A DNA stretch of 64,000 bases from Pseudomonas sp. S35 (GTDB lineage Bacteria; Pseudomonadota; Gammaproteobacteria; Pseudomonadales; Pseudomonadaceae), in contig NZ_CP019431.1 in the NCBI RefSeq assembly GCF_009866765.1, positions 6,034,001 through 6,098,000 on the forward strand, written 5' to 3'. Shown here piece after piece: positions 9,520-17,958 of this stretch (the first letter of the stretch is position 1; the number at the start of each line of letters is the position of its first letter). The position numbers and the translations under genes are program-made. Below the pieces are notes generated by a model. That model ran no database searches. It was not told where the DNA came from and worked only from the letters and a program-made list of their open reading frames with translations.

Positions 9520-10623
9520 ATGAAAAGCAAAACCATCCGCCGCTGGTCCTTCATCCACACCTGGACCAGCCTGATCTGCACCGTATTCCTCCTGCTGCTC
9601 GCCCTCACCGGCCTGCCGTTGGTGTTTCACCATGAGATCGATCACCTGCTGGGCAATGAGCCCACGCTTGCGCAGATGCCCGCCAACGCGCCGCAGCTCA
9701 ACCTTGAGCAGCTGGTCGCCAAGGCCCAGGCCCATCGCCCCGGCGAAGCCATGCAGTACCTGGCCTGGGACGAGGACGACCAGAACGGCGTGATCGCGAT
9801 CATGGCTGCCACCGCCGGTACCGAGCCCAATTCGTCCCACACCTTCATGCTCGACGCGCGCACTGGCGACGCGGTGGAGATCCCCTCGGCCAATGGCGGC
9901 TTCACGCTGTTCCTGCTGCGTCTGCATGTGGATATGTTCGCCGGGCTGCCCGGCAAGTTGTTGCTGGCGTTCATGGGCCTGTTGTTTGTACTGGCGATCA
10001 TTTCCGGCACGGTGTTGTATTTGCCGTTTATGCGGCGTTTGAAGTTCGCCACTGTGCGCCAGGACAAGTCCACCCGCCTGCGCTGGCTCGACCTGCACAA
10101 CCTGATCGGCGTGGTCACGCTGACCTGGGCGCTGGTGGTGGGCGTCACCGGCGTGATCAGCGCCTGCGCTGACCTGATCATCGCTGCCTGGCGCCAGGAC
10201 AGCCTCAGCGCGATGATCGAACCCTACAAGAATGCCCCGCCCCTGACCCAGCGTGCGCCAGCAACGCAATTGCTGACCATCGCCGCCAAGGCCGCGCCCG
10301 GCATGCAGCCGGACTTTATCGCCTTCCCCGGCACGCGCTTTTCCAGCGAGCACCATTACGCGGTGTTCATGAAGGGCAGCACGCACCTGACCTCGCACCT
10401 GCTCACCCCGGTGCTGATCGACGCCAGCACCCTGGCCGTCACGGCCATCGCCGAACGGCCGTGGTACATGGACGCCATGGGCATGTCCCAGCCGCTGCAT
10501 TTCGGTGACTACGGCGGCATGCCGATGAAGATCCTCTGGGCGGTGCTGGATGTGCTGACCATCGTGGTGCTGATCAGCGGAATTTACCTGTGGATCGTGC
10601 GGCGCAAGGCGGGCAAGGCATGA
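9520..10623 (+). CDS. PepSY-associated membrane protein, probable siderophore-iron reductase type
   Basis: 367 residues. Four membrane segments are visible: near 12-36 (HTWTSLICTVFLLLLALTG), near 145-170 (LLLAFMGLLFVLAIISG), near 200-230 (LIGVVTLTWALVVGVTGVIS) and a C-terminal one (VLDVLTIVVLISGIYLWIV). Conserved His residues flank them (HTW, FHHE, HVD, DLHN), as in the PepSY_TM family that handles iron release from siderophores. The ATG at 9520 follows GGAG; a TTG 18 bases earlier is less likely. It is encoded right behind a TonB receptor, the usual context. The biochemical role is inferred from the family. Confidence 0.85.
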   Translation: MKSKTIRRWSFIHTWTSLICTVFLLLLALTGLPLVFHHEIDHLLGNEPTLAQMPANAPQLNLEQLVAKAQAHRPGEAMQYLAWDEDDQNGVIAIMAATAGTEPNSSHTFMLDARTGDAVEIPSANGGFTLFLLRLHVDMFAGLPGKLLLAFMGLLFVLAIISGTVLYLPFMRRLKFATVRQDKSTRLRWLDLHNLIGVVTLTWALVVGVTGVISACADLIIAAWRQDSLSAMIEPYKNAPPLTQRAPATQLLTIAAKAAPGMQPDFIAFPGTRFSSEHHYAVFMKGSTHLTSHLLTPVLIDASTLAVTAIAERPWYMDAMGMSQPLHFGDYGGMPMKILWAVLDVLTIVVLISGIYLWIVRRKAGKA

Positions 10624-10808
10624 AGCCGCGCCAGTCGAACTTCTGGAAAGTATTTGGCCTTCCGCTGGGGATTGGCCTGCTCAGCGCCGCCGGGTTGTTT
10701 GCCGCGTTGCTGGGTGACGGGCTGTGGGATTCGTTGAGTTGGGTGGGGTTGGGCATACCGGCGGCGATTGGCGCCTGGGGGTTGTTCAAGCGGCGCGCAA
10801 CCCTCTAG
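10620..10808 (+). CDS. small membrane protein coupled to the PepSY protein
   Basis: 62 residues, starting with an ATG that overlaps the PepSY stop (ATGA). Two hydrophobic stretches are visible, VFGLPLGIGLLSAAGLFAALL and VGLGIPAAIGAWGLF, with a Lys/Arg-rich C-terminus. Such small two-helix proteins commonly follow PepSY_TM genes in iron loci, but I know no defined function. Confidence 0.75.
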   Translation: MKPRQSNFWKVFGLPLGIGLLSAAGLFAALLGDGLWDSLSWVGLGIPAAIGAWGLFKRRATL

Positions 10809-10838
10809 GCTAGCCCCAGCCTATTCAGAGGAATGCCC

Positions 10839-11468
10839 ATGTCCGCCCCCAGCATGACCTTGTTCCACAACCCCGCTTCGCCCTTTGTGCGCAAAGTCCG
10901 CGTGCTGTTGCTTGAGACCGGCCAGCAGGATCGCGTGGCCTTGCAAGTGTGCATGCCGACCCCGGTTAACCCGGACGCCCAACTGGTGCAAAGCAACCCC
11001 GTGGGCAAGATCCCGGCCCTGCGTCTGGCCGACGGCAGTGTGCTGCACGACAGCCGGGTGATCCTCGACTACCTCGACCACCAGCACGTCGGCAACCCGC
11101 TGATCCCCCGCGACGGCTCGGCGCGCTGGCGCCGCCTGACCCTGGCTTCGATGGCCGACGGCATCATGGATGCCGCCGTGCTGGTGCGTTACGAAACCGC
11201 CCTGCGCCCGCTGGAAAAACACTGGGCCCCGTGGCTTGATGAACAACGCCACAAGATCCGCCGCGCCCTTGCCGAATGGGAGCAGGATGCGATTGCCGAA
11301 CTGACCAGCCACTTCGACATCGCCGCCATCAGCGCGGCCTGTGCCTTGGGTTACCTGGATTTTCGCCATCCGGACATGCAATGGCGGCTGGACAACCCCA
11401 AGCTTGCGGCCTGGTACACCGAGGTCAGCCTGCGCCCTTCGATGCAGCAGACCCAGCCACCGGTCTAG
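10839..11468 (+). CDS. glutathione S-transferase family protein
   Basis: 209 residues. The thioredoxin-fold N-terminal domain (TLFHNPASPFVRKVRVLLLE) contains the Ser-Pro-Phe active-site region and the glutathione-contact motif DGSVLHDSRVILDYLD. An all-helical C-terminal domain follows. Its substrate is unknown. ATG 10839 is preferred over ATG 10833 because AGAGGA then lies 7 bases away. The 3' end (the last 13 codons) is part of the first unit of a 226-bp tandem array, and a 23-base internal stretch at 11187-11209 reappears at the junction of unit 3. Confidence 0.9.
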   Translation: MSAPSMTLFHNPASPFVRKVRVLLLETGQQDRVALQVCMPTPVNPDAQLVQSNPVGKIPALRLADGSVLHDSRVILDYLDHQHVGNPLIPRDGSARWRRLTLASMADGIMDAAVLVRYETALRPLEKHWAPWLDEQRHKIRRALAEWEQDAIAELTSHFDIAAISAACALGYLDFRHPDMQWRLDNPKLAAWYTEVSLRPSMQQTQPPV

Positions 11469-12092
11469 TAGACCGCTTGGCCCTCCTGTGGTGAGCGGGC
11501 TTGCCCCGCGCTGGGTGGCGAAGCCGCTCCAAAACCTGCCGTTGCGGTCTAGCGGGAGGAACTCATTGCCTGGAGTAGGGCTGCTTCGCAGCCCAGCGCG
11601 GGGCAAGCCCGCTCACTACAACTGCCCTTCGCCACACTGGAGGTACGAAACCGCCCTGCGCCCTTCGATGCAGCAGACCCAGCCACCGGTCTAGTAGACC
11701 GCTTGGCCCTCCTGTGGTGAGCGGGCTTGCCCCGCGCTGGGTGGCGAAGCCGCCCCAAAACCTGCCGTTGCGGTCTAGCGGGAGGAACTCATTGCCTGGA
11801 GTGGGGCTGCTTCGCAGCCCAGCGCGGGGCAAGCCCGCTCACCACAACTGCCCTTGGCCACACTGGCGTTACGAAACCGCCCTGCGCCCTTCGATGCAGC
11901 AGACCCAACCACCGGTCTAGTAGACCGCTTGGCCCTCCTGTGGTGAGCGGGCTTGCCCCGCGCTGGGTGGCGAAGCCGCCCCAAAACCTGCCGTTGCGGT
12001 CTAGCGGGAGGAACTCATTGCCTGGAGTGGGGCTGCTTCGCAGCCCAGCGCGGGGCAAGCCCGCTCACCACAACTGCCCTTCGCCACACTGG
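11415..12092. repeat. three tandem 226-bp units made of the GST 3' end plus a REPIN
   Basis: Equivalent bases recur at exact 226-base steps (for example 11431, 11657, 11883), and units end at 11640, 11866 and 12092. Each unit has the last GST codons with the stop, then a REP doublet in opposite orientations (GTGGTGAGCGGGCTTGCCCC ... GGGGCAAGCCCGCTCACCAC), then a short tail. Units 2 and 3 differ from each other and from unit 1 at only a few bases. Units 2 and 3 open with TTACGAAACCGCCCTGCGCCC or a near copy. This matches a stretch in the middle of the GST gene, not the bases preceding unit 1. The rest of 11469-12154 has no gene. Confidence 0.92.
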
Positions 12093-12154
12093 AAATAGCG
12101 CGTTGATTTTGCCCACCAACAGCGACCTCTCTTGCTGATCCTCGCGCAACCCAA

Positions 12155-13528
12155 TCATTGTACTGCCTCCAGATCAAACTCCAACGGTTCAACCACCTTG
12201 CGCTTGCCGACCCCATACCAGTCCAGCTTACGCGTCAGCACCATCACCGTGCCCAGCAGGCCGAACAGCAACAGCGAGCCCATCAACAGCGCGTAATCCT
12301 CGGCACTCAACAGCCCGTACAGCAAGCCATACAGCGCCGCCAACCCCGCCGAAAACCCCAGGCCGTGGGCGACGCTGCGCAACACATGGCACACATAAAA
12401 GCCGATCAACATCACACAGGCACTGGCCGAAATCAGGTACGCCAAGGCAAAGCCCAAGTGCTCGGACAACGACAACAGCAGCAGGTAGAAAAACGCCAGT
12501 GCCACGCCTACCAGGGCGTATTGAATCGGGTGCACCGCCAGGCTCTTGAGCACTTCGAACAAGAAGAAGCCGGCAAAGGTCAGGGCGATAAACAGCAGCG
12601 CGTATTTGATCGCACGGTCGCTCTTGAGGTACTGGTCCACCGGGTCGATGAAGTTCACCCCAAAGCTGCGGCTGTTGAAGTCCTCACAGCTGTTTTCCGA
12701 CAGGCAACCGCGCAGGGCTTCTTCAAGGTTGGTGGAGAAGAACGAGGTCTGCCAGTTGGCGGTAAAGCCTTGGTCGGTGACCTCGCGCTGAGTCGGCAGG
12801 AAGTTGCCGATAAAGCTCGGGTGCGGCCAGTTGGATGCGAGTGAGACCTGGCTGGTCTTGCCCACAGGTACCACTTGCAGTTGTTCGGTGCCTTGCAGGC
12901 GCAGGTCGAAGGCGAAGTCCATCGCGGCCGGCTTCTTGTTGTCCTGCGCCGGCAGTTCGACGTGTACCCCCTCCCCCAGCCAGCCCACCTGGCTGCCCGG
13001 CGAGAACTCCAAGCGCTGGCTGCCCATTTCCAGTTTCAACGCGTTTTCAATGCCGCGAATATCGCTGATGCCCACCGCGAGAAACGCCGGTTCAAAACGG
13101 TAATCGGCATAGTTCTCGGTGATGCCCCATTGCTGCGGCAGTACAAAACGCCCGCTGATGCGGTTGTCGGCGTGGAACAGCCGCGCTTGGTAAATGCCCC
13201 GTGCGCGCAGCTCGGTCTGCACCTTGCCGTCGAGCTCAAAACGCTCCGGCAGGAAGTACAAACGACCACGCACTTCACGGGTTTCTTCATAGCGCTTGTT
13301 GAGCTTTTCATTGAGCTTCCACTCGCGCACGGTCTTGCGATACGGCACCACCATCACCGGGCCGGTGAGGCGCTGGGCGTAGCTGGAGCTGCGGGCGATG
13401 TCCATCAATACGCCGTCGCGCAGTTGCTGGCGGTCGCTGATGATGCCGTTGATCATCAGCAACGGAATCAGCAACAGCAGGATCAGCAGCGCAATCGCGC
13501 CAAGTTTGAAAAGCAGGCTGCGGTTCAT
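12155..13528 (-). CDS. creD: inner membrane protein CreD
   Basis: 457 residues. An N-terminal membrane segment (LGAIALLILLLLIPLLMI) precedes a large periplasmic domain (about 40-305, including SSSYAQRLTGPVMVVPY and the Cys pair in RGCLSENSCEDF). The C-terminal half has about five membrane segments (KYALLFIALTFAGFFLFEV, ALVGVALAFFYLLLLSLSE and others). CreD is the main target of the CreBC system and affects envelope integrity and beta-lactam response in pseudomonads. It lies 51 bases downstream of creC on the same strand. Confidence 0.95.
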   Translation of the reverse strand: MNRSLLFKLGAIALLILLLLIPLLMINGIISDRQQLRDGVLMDIARSSSYAQRLTGPVMVVPYRKTVREWKLNEKLNKRYEETREVRGRLYFLPERFELDGKVQTELRARGIYQARLFHADNRISGRFVLPQQWGITENYADYRFEPAFLAVGISDIRGIENALKLEMGSQRLEFSPGSQVGWLGEGVHVELPAQDNKKPAAMDFAFDLRLQGTEQLQVVPVGKTSQVSLASNWPHPSFIGNFLPTQREVTDQGFTANWQTSFFSTNLEEALRGCLSENSCEDFNSRSFGVNFIDPVDQYLKSDRAIKYALLFIALTFAGFFLFEVLKSLAVHPIQYALVGVALAFFYLLLLSLSEHLGFALAYLISASACVMLIGFYVCHVLRSVAHGLGFSAGLAALYGLLYGLLSAEDYALLMGSLLLFGLLGTVMVLTRKLDWYGVGKRKVVEPLEFDLEAVQ

Positions 13529-13579
13529 GGGTCTCTCCCTGTTTTGATGGAGGGAGAGTGAGCTGCGTGTGTGGGGGTT

Positions 13580-15019
13580 TTATGTGGGCAATGTGGAGAC
13601 TGTGTGGAGATGCAGTTCCACGCGCACGCCACCAGGCACATTGCCGATCTGCAACGCGCCGCCATGCAGCTTCATCACTTCCTCGACAAAATTAAGGCCC
13701 AAGCCCGTGCTTTTGCGCCCGCTGACCGGGCGTGGCAGCGAATAAAAACGCTCGCTCAGGCGCGGCAAGGCGTAGTCGGGAATCGGCGCAGCCTGGTTGA
13801 ACAGGCTGACCTGCACAGCGTTGTGGTGCGTCTGTGCGGCAAATTTCAACAGGCCGCCAGGCGGTGTGAAATCCAAGGCGTTTTCCAGCAGGTTGCCCAG
13901 TGCCTGGCGCAGTAGGAAGGGCTCGCCGAACACCTTCACATCCGCCGCAATCGTCTGCTCCACGTGCAAACCGGCGCTTTCGATCCGCGCACATTGGGCC
14001 TTGAGCACTTCGTCGACCAAGGCTGCGAGCGCGATACTTGCCTGCTCTTCCAGGCCCTGGCGCTGTTCCACTTGCGCCAGGTTCAGCAGCCGCTCGATCA
14101 ACTGTTGCAGGCGCGCGCTTTCGCTGTCGATATTGCCAACAAAGCGCTGCTGCTGCTCGCGGCTCATATCGCCCTGCAACAACTCCGCCGCGCCGCGAAT
14201 CGCCGCCAGCGGGCTTTTCAATTCGTGGGTCAGGGTGTGCACGTAATGCTCGACATAGGCCTTGCCTTCCAACTGCGTGCGCATGTGCTCCACGGCGGTG
14301 GATAACTGCTTCAACTCGCCACCGCGATAGTGAGGCAACTCGGCGCGCCGGCCTTCACTGACCGCCTCGGCATAGGCCGTCAGCCGCCGCAGCGCCACGC
14401 TCAACCACCACGACAGCAGCGCGCCCAGCAGCAGGCCCAGGATGACCAGCCCAGCGCCGTACCACAGCAGGCGCCGCTCTGTACGGTCGACGTAGGGCTG
14501 CAACGAGCTGTTCGGCTTGGCCACGGTGACCACGCCGATGATCTGGCCGTTGTCGCGGATCGGCGCGCCCACGTGCATCACGGATGAAGTGGCGTCATCC
14601 ACTTCGCTGCGGGTGGAACGGGCGCCGTATTCGCCGCGCAGGGTCAGGTAGACATCGTTCCATTTGGAGTAGTCCTGGCCCACCGCTTCGCCCGTGGAGT
14701 CGAGCAGCACGATGCCCTTAGCGTCGGTGACATAAATGCGGTGGTTGACCTGGTTTTTCGGCAGGCCCCAGATGGTCGCGCCCGGCTGGCGGTTGCCGTA
14801 GGCCTTGAGCAACTCCGGCCAGTGGCTCTGGCCGAGGGTGCGGTTTTTGACGTCGTCGCGCAGGATCTCGGCCAACAGGTTGGCGGTGTCCACCAGGGTT
14901 TCTTCGGTGGACTGGCGCACGCCGGGGCGGATTTCCTTCATCACGGTGCTGAGCACAAAGTAACCCGTCAGGCCGATAAACAGCGCATACACCAGGAAAA
15001 TCCGCAGCCCCAGGCGCAT
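13580..15019 (-). CDS. creC: sensor histidine kinase CreC
   Basis: 479 residues. Membrane segments lie near 6-27 (IFLVYALFIGLTGYFVLST) and near 185-205 (GAGLVILGLLLGALLSWWL), with a periplasmic sensor domain between them. A HAMP segment and the HisKA H-box follow (HTLTHELKSPLAAIRG, with the phospho-accepting His of HEL). The catalytic domain has an N-box (GNLLENALDFT) and a G-box (STGLGLNFVEEV). It phosphorylates CreB. The start codon shares one base with the creB stop (TGATG), so the two are co-translated. Confidence 0.95.
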   Translation of the reverse strand: MRLGLRIFLVYALFIGLTGYFVLSTVMKEIRPGVRQSTEETLVDTANLLAEILRDDVKNRTLGQSHWPELLKAYGNRQPGATIWGLPKNQVNHRIYVTDAKGIVLLDSTGEAVGQDYSKWNDVYLTLRGEYGARSTRSEVDDATSSVMHVGAPIRDNGQIIGVVTVAKPNSSLQPYVDRTERRLLWYGAGLVILGLLLGALLSWWLSVALRRLTAYAEAVSEGRRAELPHYRGGELKQLSTAVEHMRTQLEGKAYVEHYVHTLTHELKSPLAAIRGAAELLQGDMSREQQQRFVGNIDSESARLQQLIERLLNLAQVEQRQGLEEQASIALAALVDEVLKAQCARIESAGLHVEQTIAADVKVFGEPFLLRQALGNLLENALDFTPPGGLLKFAAQTHHNAVQVSLFNQAAPIPDYALPRLSERFYSLPRPVSGRKSTGLGLNFVEEVMKLHGGALQIGNVPGGVRVELHLHTVSTLPT

Positions 15020-15687
15020 CAGCTATTGCTCGGGCTGTAGCTGTAGCCCAGGCCGCGATGGGTCTGGATCGGCTCGGCATCCGCCGCCACGCTACGCAGT
15101 TTGCTGCGCAGGCTTTTGATATGGCTGTCGATATTGCGCTCGTAGCCGGCATCCGCCGGTACGCCCACCGCATCGAGTAATTGCTCGCGGCTGAACACGC
15201 GTTCGGGTTGTTCCAGCAGGCTTTGCAGCAGGCGGAACTCATGCCGCGTAAGGCTCAAGGGTTGGCCGCGATAAGTGATCTGCATGCGCTCCAAATCGAC
15301 CTGGAACACTGCCGGTGCAACACCGGGGCCGACCCGCTTGAGGATCGCCCGCACCCGCGCCGCCACTTCCCGAGGGCTGAACGGTTTGACCACATAGTCA
15401 TCGGCGCCAATCTCCAAGCCCACCACACGGTCGATCTCAGCGTCCCGCGCACTGAGGAACATCACCGGCACTTCACTGAAGCGGCGCAATTGCTTGCAGG
15501 TTTCAAAACCGCTGATGTCCGGCAGGCCGATGTCGAGGATGATCAGGTCGGCAGGGGTCTGGCGCTGATGGGCCAGCGCCTCCTGGCCGAGGCTCAGCCA
15601 GGTGGTGGTAAAGCCCTCGCCTTGCAGGGCGAATAGCAGCGTGTCGGCTATCGCCGCTTCGTCTTCGACAATCAGGATGTGGGGCAT
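15019..15687 (-). CDS. creB: response regulator CreB
   Basis: 222 residues, OmpR/PhoB type. The receiver is at 1-115 (HILIVEDEAAIADTLL, phospho-acceptor Asp in IILDIGLPD, Lys in DYVVKPFSPRE). The winged-helix DNA-binding domain is at about 128-220 (LTRHEFRLLQSLLEQPERVFSREQLL and YERNIDSHIKSLRSKL). It is the transcription factor of the CreBC system. It starts only 9 bases after the stop of the upstream protease-like gene on the same strand, so these genes probably share a transcript. Confidence 0.95.
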   Translation of the reverse strand: MPHILIVEDEAAIADTLLFALQGEGFTTTWLSLGQEALAHQRQTPADLIILDIGLPDISGFETCKQLRRFSEVPVMFLSARDAEIDRVVGLEIGADDYVVKPFSPREVAARVRAILKRVGPGVAPAVFQVDLERMQITYRGQPLSLTRHEFRLLQSLLEQPERVFSREQLLDAVGVPADAGYERNIDSHIKSLRSKLRSVAADAEPIQTHRGLGYSYSPSNS

Positions 15688-15696
15688 TTGGGTCCG

Positions 15697-16197
15697 TCAG
15701 CAGTCCGGTTTGTCGGCAGTGTACCGACGAGCCGGGTTTACCGCTGCGCCAAATTCACGCAAGGCTTTAGCGCCGATCAGCAGTGGGTAGTTGAAGCTGC
15801 TGCGGTCGGTGAGGTTGACCTCGACCGTGCGCTTGACGTCGCCCAGGCACATTTCCAGGTCGATCACCGGGCGCTTGGCGACGCTGGCTTCGTCCTTGTC
15901 GTCGTCTTCGTCGGCGCGGCTCTTGATCTTGCTGATGCGCGAGACCTTGTGTTCGTAGACCTTGTTGGAGGCGTCCTTGCCGCCGAGGCGGAAGCGCACC
16001 CAATCGTCGCCATCACGGGTGAAGGTTTCGATATCACGGGCCGACAGCGAAGCAGTCAGCGCGCCGGTGTCCATCTTGGCCTTGAAGGTTTCACCGATCT
16101 CCGGCAGTTGGATGTATTCGTAGCGACCGTACAAGGTCGGTTCGGCGGCCATGACAGGCAGTGCGACGAGGGCAAGAGCGGCAAGGATAGATTTCAC
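15697..16197 (-). CDS. retropepsin-like/RimB-type protease family protein, exported
   Basis: 166 residues. The signal peptide is 1-17 (SILAALALVALPVMA). The body has the PF05618 pattern: YEYIQLPEIGETFKAKMDTGALTAS with an aspartic-protease-like DTGA, an acidic insertion (RADEDDDKDEA), then NLTDRSSFNYPLLIGAKAL. Members are called ATP-dependent zinc proteases in databases, but the fold is that of a pepsin-like aspartic protease. It is predicted periplasmic. The gene ends 9 bases before creB on the same strand, which suggests it is the first gene of the creBCD transcript. Confidence 0.85.
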   Translation of the reverse strand: MKSILAALALVALPVMAAEPTLYGRYEYIQLPEIGETFKAKMDTGALTASLSARDIETFTRDGDDWVRFRLGGKDASNKVYEHKVSRISKIKSRADEDDDKDEASVAKRPVIDLEMCLGDVKRTVEVNLTDRSSFNYPLLIGAKALREFGAAVNPARRYTADKPDC

Positions 16198-16369
16198 GTG
16201 GGTGGTTTCCTTGAATTAAGTAGGCGGATTCTAGACCGCAAAAGCGGCCGTTAGTTAGTCAACCCACCCTACCCGGCACATTGTGAAACATTCGTCCGGC
16301 GTTTTGCGATTTGGCCTCTAGACTCAGCTTGCTTATCATGGCCCGCCCACACGATCCCAAGAGTTGCTT

Positions 16370-17257
16370 ATGCGCCGCCTGCTCACCGGCTGTCTGGTCA
16401 CCCTGCTGCTGTTGCTCAATACGCTGATCCTGATCGGCCCGTTGCTGGTATTTGCCCTGCTCAAGCTGGTGGCACCGGGGCGCCTTCGCGACTACATGTC
16501 GTGGGCGGTGATGTGGATCGCCGAGACCTGGGCCGAGATCGACAAACTGATCTTCGCCCGCTGCATCCCGACCCAATGGGACATTCGCGGCGGTGACGAC
16601 TTGCGCAGCGACACCTCGTACCTGGTCATCAGCAACCACCAGTCCTGGGTGGATATTCCGGCGCTGATCCAGGCGCTCAACCGGCGTACGCCGTTCTTCA
16701 AGTTCTTCCTGAAAAAAGAACTGATCTGGGTGCCCTTCCTGGGCCTGGCCTGGTGGGCGCTGGATTACCCGTTCATGAAGCGTTACACCAAGGCCTTTCT
16801 GGCCAAGCATCCGGAGCTGGCCGGCCAGGACTTGAAGATCACCCAACAGGCCTGCGAGCTGTTCAAGCGCCAGCCGGTGACGGTGGTCAATTACCTGGAA
16901 GGCACGCGGTTCAGCGAGGCCAAGCGCACGCAGCAGAATTCTCCCTTCACACGGTTGCTCAAGCCCAAAGCGGGCGGCGTGGCGTTTGTGCTGGCGGCGA
17001 TGGGTGAACAGCTGGACGCGATCCTCGACGTCACGGTGGTCTATCCGCAGCAGAAGATTCCGGGGTTCTGGGACTTGATCAGCGGCGCGGTGCCGAAGGT
17101 GATCATCGACATCCGCACCCGAGCGCTGGATCCGGCGTTATGGCAGGGGGATTACGCGAACGACCCGGCGTTTCGCCAGACCGTCCAGCACTGGGTCAAC
17201 CAGCTCTGGCAGGAGAAAGACACGCGCATCGAACAACTGCGCGCGGACGCTATTTAA
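16370..17257 (+). CDS. 1-acyl-glycerol-3-phosphate acyltransferase family (YihG-like)
   Basis: 295 residues. An N-terminal membrane anchor (LLTGCLVTLLLLLNTLILIGPLLVFALL) is followed by a PlsC domain with the catalytic motif NHQSWVD (HxxxxD), the FLKKELIWVPFLG block and the EGTRFSEAKR substrate motif. It would acylate lysophosphatidic acid or another lysophospholipid at the inner membrane. ATG 16370 was chosen over a TTG two codons upstream. The gene converges on the DUF2780 gene with a 4-base overlap. Confidence 0.88.
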   Translation: MRRLLTGCLVTLLLLLNTLILIGPLLVFALLKLVAPGRLRDYMSWAVMWIAETWAEIDKLIFARCIPTQWDIRGGDDLRSDTSYLVISNHQSWVDIPALIQALNRRTPFFKFFLKKELIWVPFLGLAWWALDYPFMKRYTKAFLAKHPELAGQDLKITQQACELFKRQPVTVVNYLEGTRFSEAKRTQQNSPFTRLLKPKAGGVAFVLAAMGEQLDAILDVTVVYPQQKIPGFWDLISGAVPKVIIDIRTRALDPALWQGDYANDPAFRQTVQHWVNQLWQEKDTRIEQLRADAI

Positions 17258-17826
17258 CTGCCGGTGCCCCAGGCCTGGGCCAGTTTGCCCAGCACCGAAC
17301 TGCTGGCACCCTGGCCGCCCAGGTATTGCAGGATCACCGGGGCGAATTGGCCGATCATGCCACTGTCCATGCCCAGGGCGCTGAAGGCGGTATTGAGGTC
17401 GTTGGTGTCTTTCACGTTACCCAGCAGGCCGTCCAGGCCGCTGGTCTTGCTGCCGCCGGTCTGGCCGAGCATCCCGCTCAAGGCGCCGAGGCTGCCCAGG
17501 GCATTGTTGCCCGACAACTGATCCAGGCCGGGCACGCTGTTGCCCAGTTGCGAATAGTCATTGCCGCTCAGTTTGTTCTTGGCCAGGCCCAGCATGGCGC
17601 CGGTGCCGCCAACCGCTTGTTCGGGGGTGATGTTCAGTTGCGAGGTCAGCGCGCCGAGCAGGCTGGCCGTCTCGGACGACGGCGCGGCGGCAGCGGCTTT
17701 GTTGCTACCGCCTTGCATACCGGCAATGGCATTGGCCGCGTCGCCAAGGCTGAAACCTGCGGCAAATACCGGGGTGGCGGCCAGGCTCATCAGGCAGGAA
17801 AAGGCGAAACCGCGTGAAATCTTCAT
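17254..17826 (-). CDS. DUF2780 family exported protein
   Basis: 190 residues. A signal peptide (about 1-22, FSCLMSLAATPVFA) is followed by a low-complexity Gly/Ala/Ser/Leu-rich body with repeated short helical blocks (LLGALTSQLNITPEQAVGGTGAM, SALGMDSGMIGQFAPVILQYL). It matches the DUF2780 family, a group of secreted or periplasmic proteins with no established function. It stands alone on its strand and converges with the acyltransferase. Confidence 0.82.
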   Translation of the reverse strand: MKISRGFAFSCLMSLAATPVFAAGFSLGDAANAIAGMQGGSNKAAAAAPSSETASLLGALTSQLNITPEQAVGGTGAMLGLAKNKLSGNDYSQLGNSVPGLDQLSGNNALGSLGALSGMLGQTGGSKTSGLDGLLGNVKDTNDLNTAFSALGMDSGMIGQFAPVILQYLGGQGASSSVLGKLAQAWGTGS

Positions 17827-17958
17827 TGAAACAACCTCTGGCTATATAGGTGCAAAAGCAGGCGTTTGACTGGGCATTCCGGGGGATTGTTCCCACACCC
17901 GCATCCGAATCGCCCTGCCCTGCGTATAGGCTTGATACGCCGCCCGGAGCAAGATGGA

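Noticed and set aside
11415..12092. The tandem units as a CRISPR array
   Set aside because: Units are 226 bases, nearly identical throughout and contain gene-end sequence and REPs; there are no short repeats with variable spacers and no cas genes.
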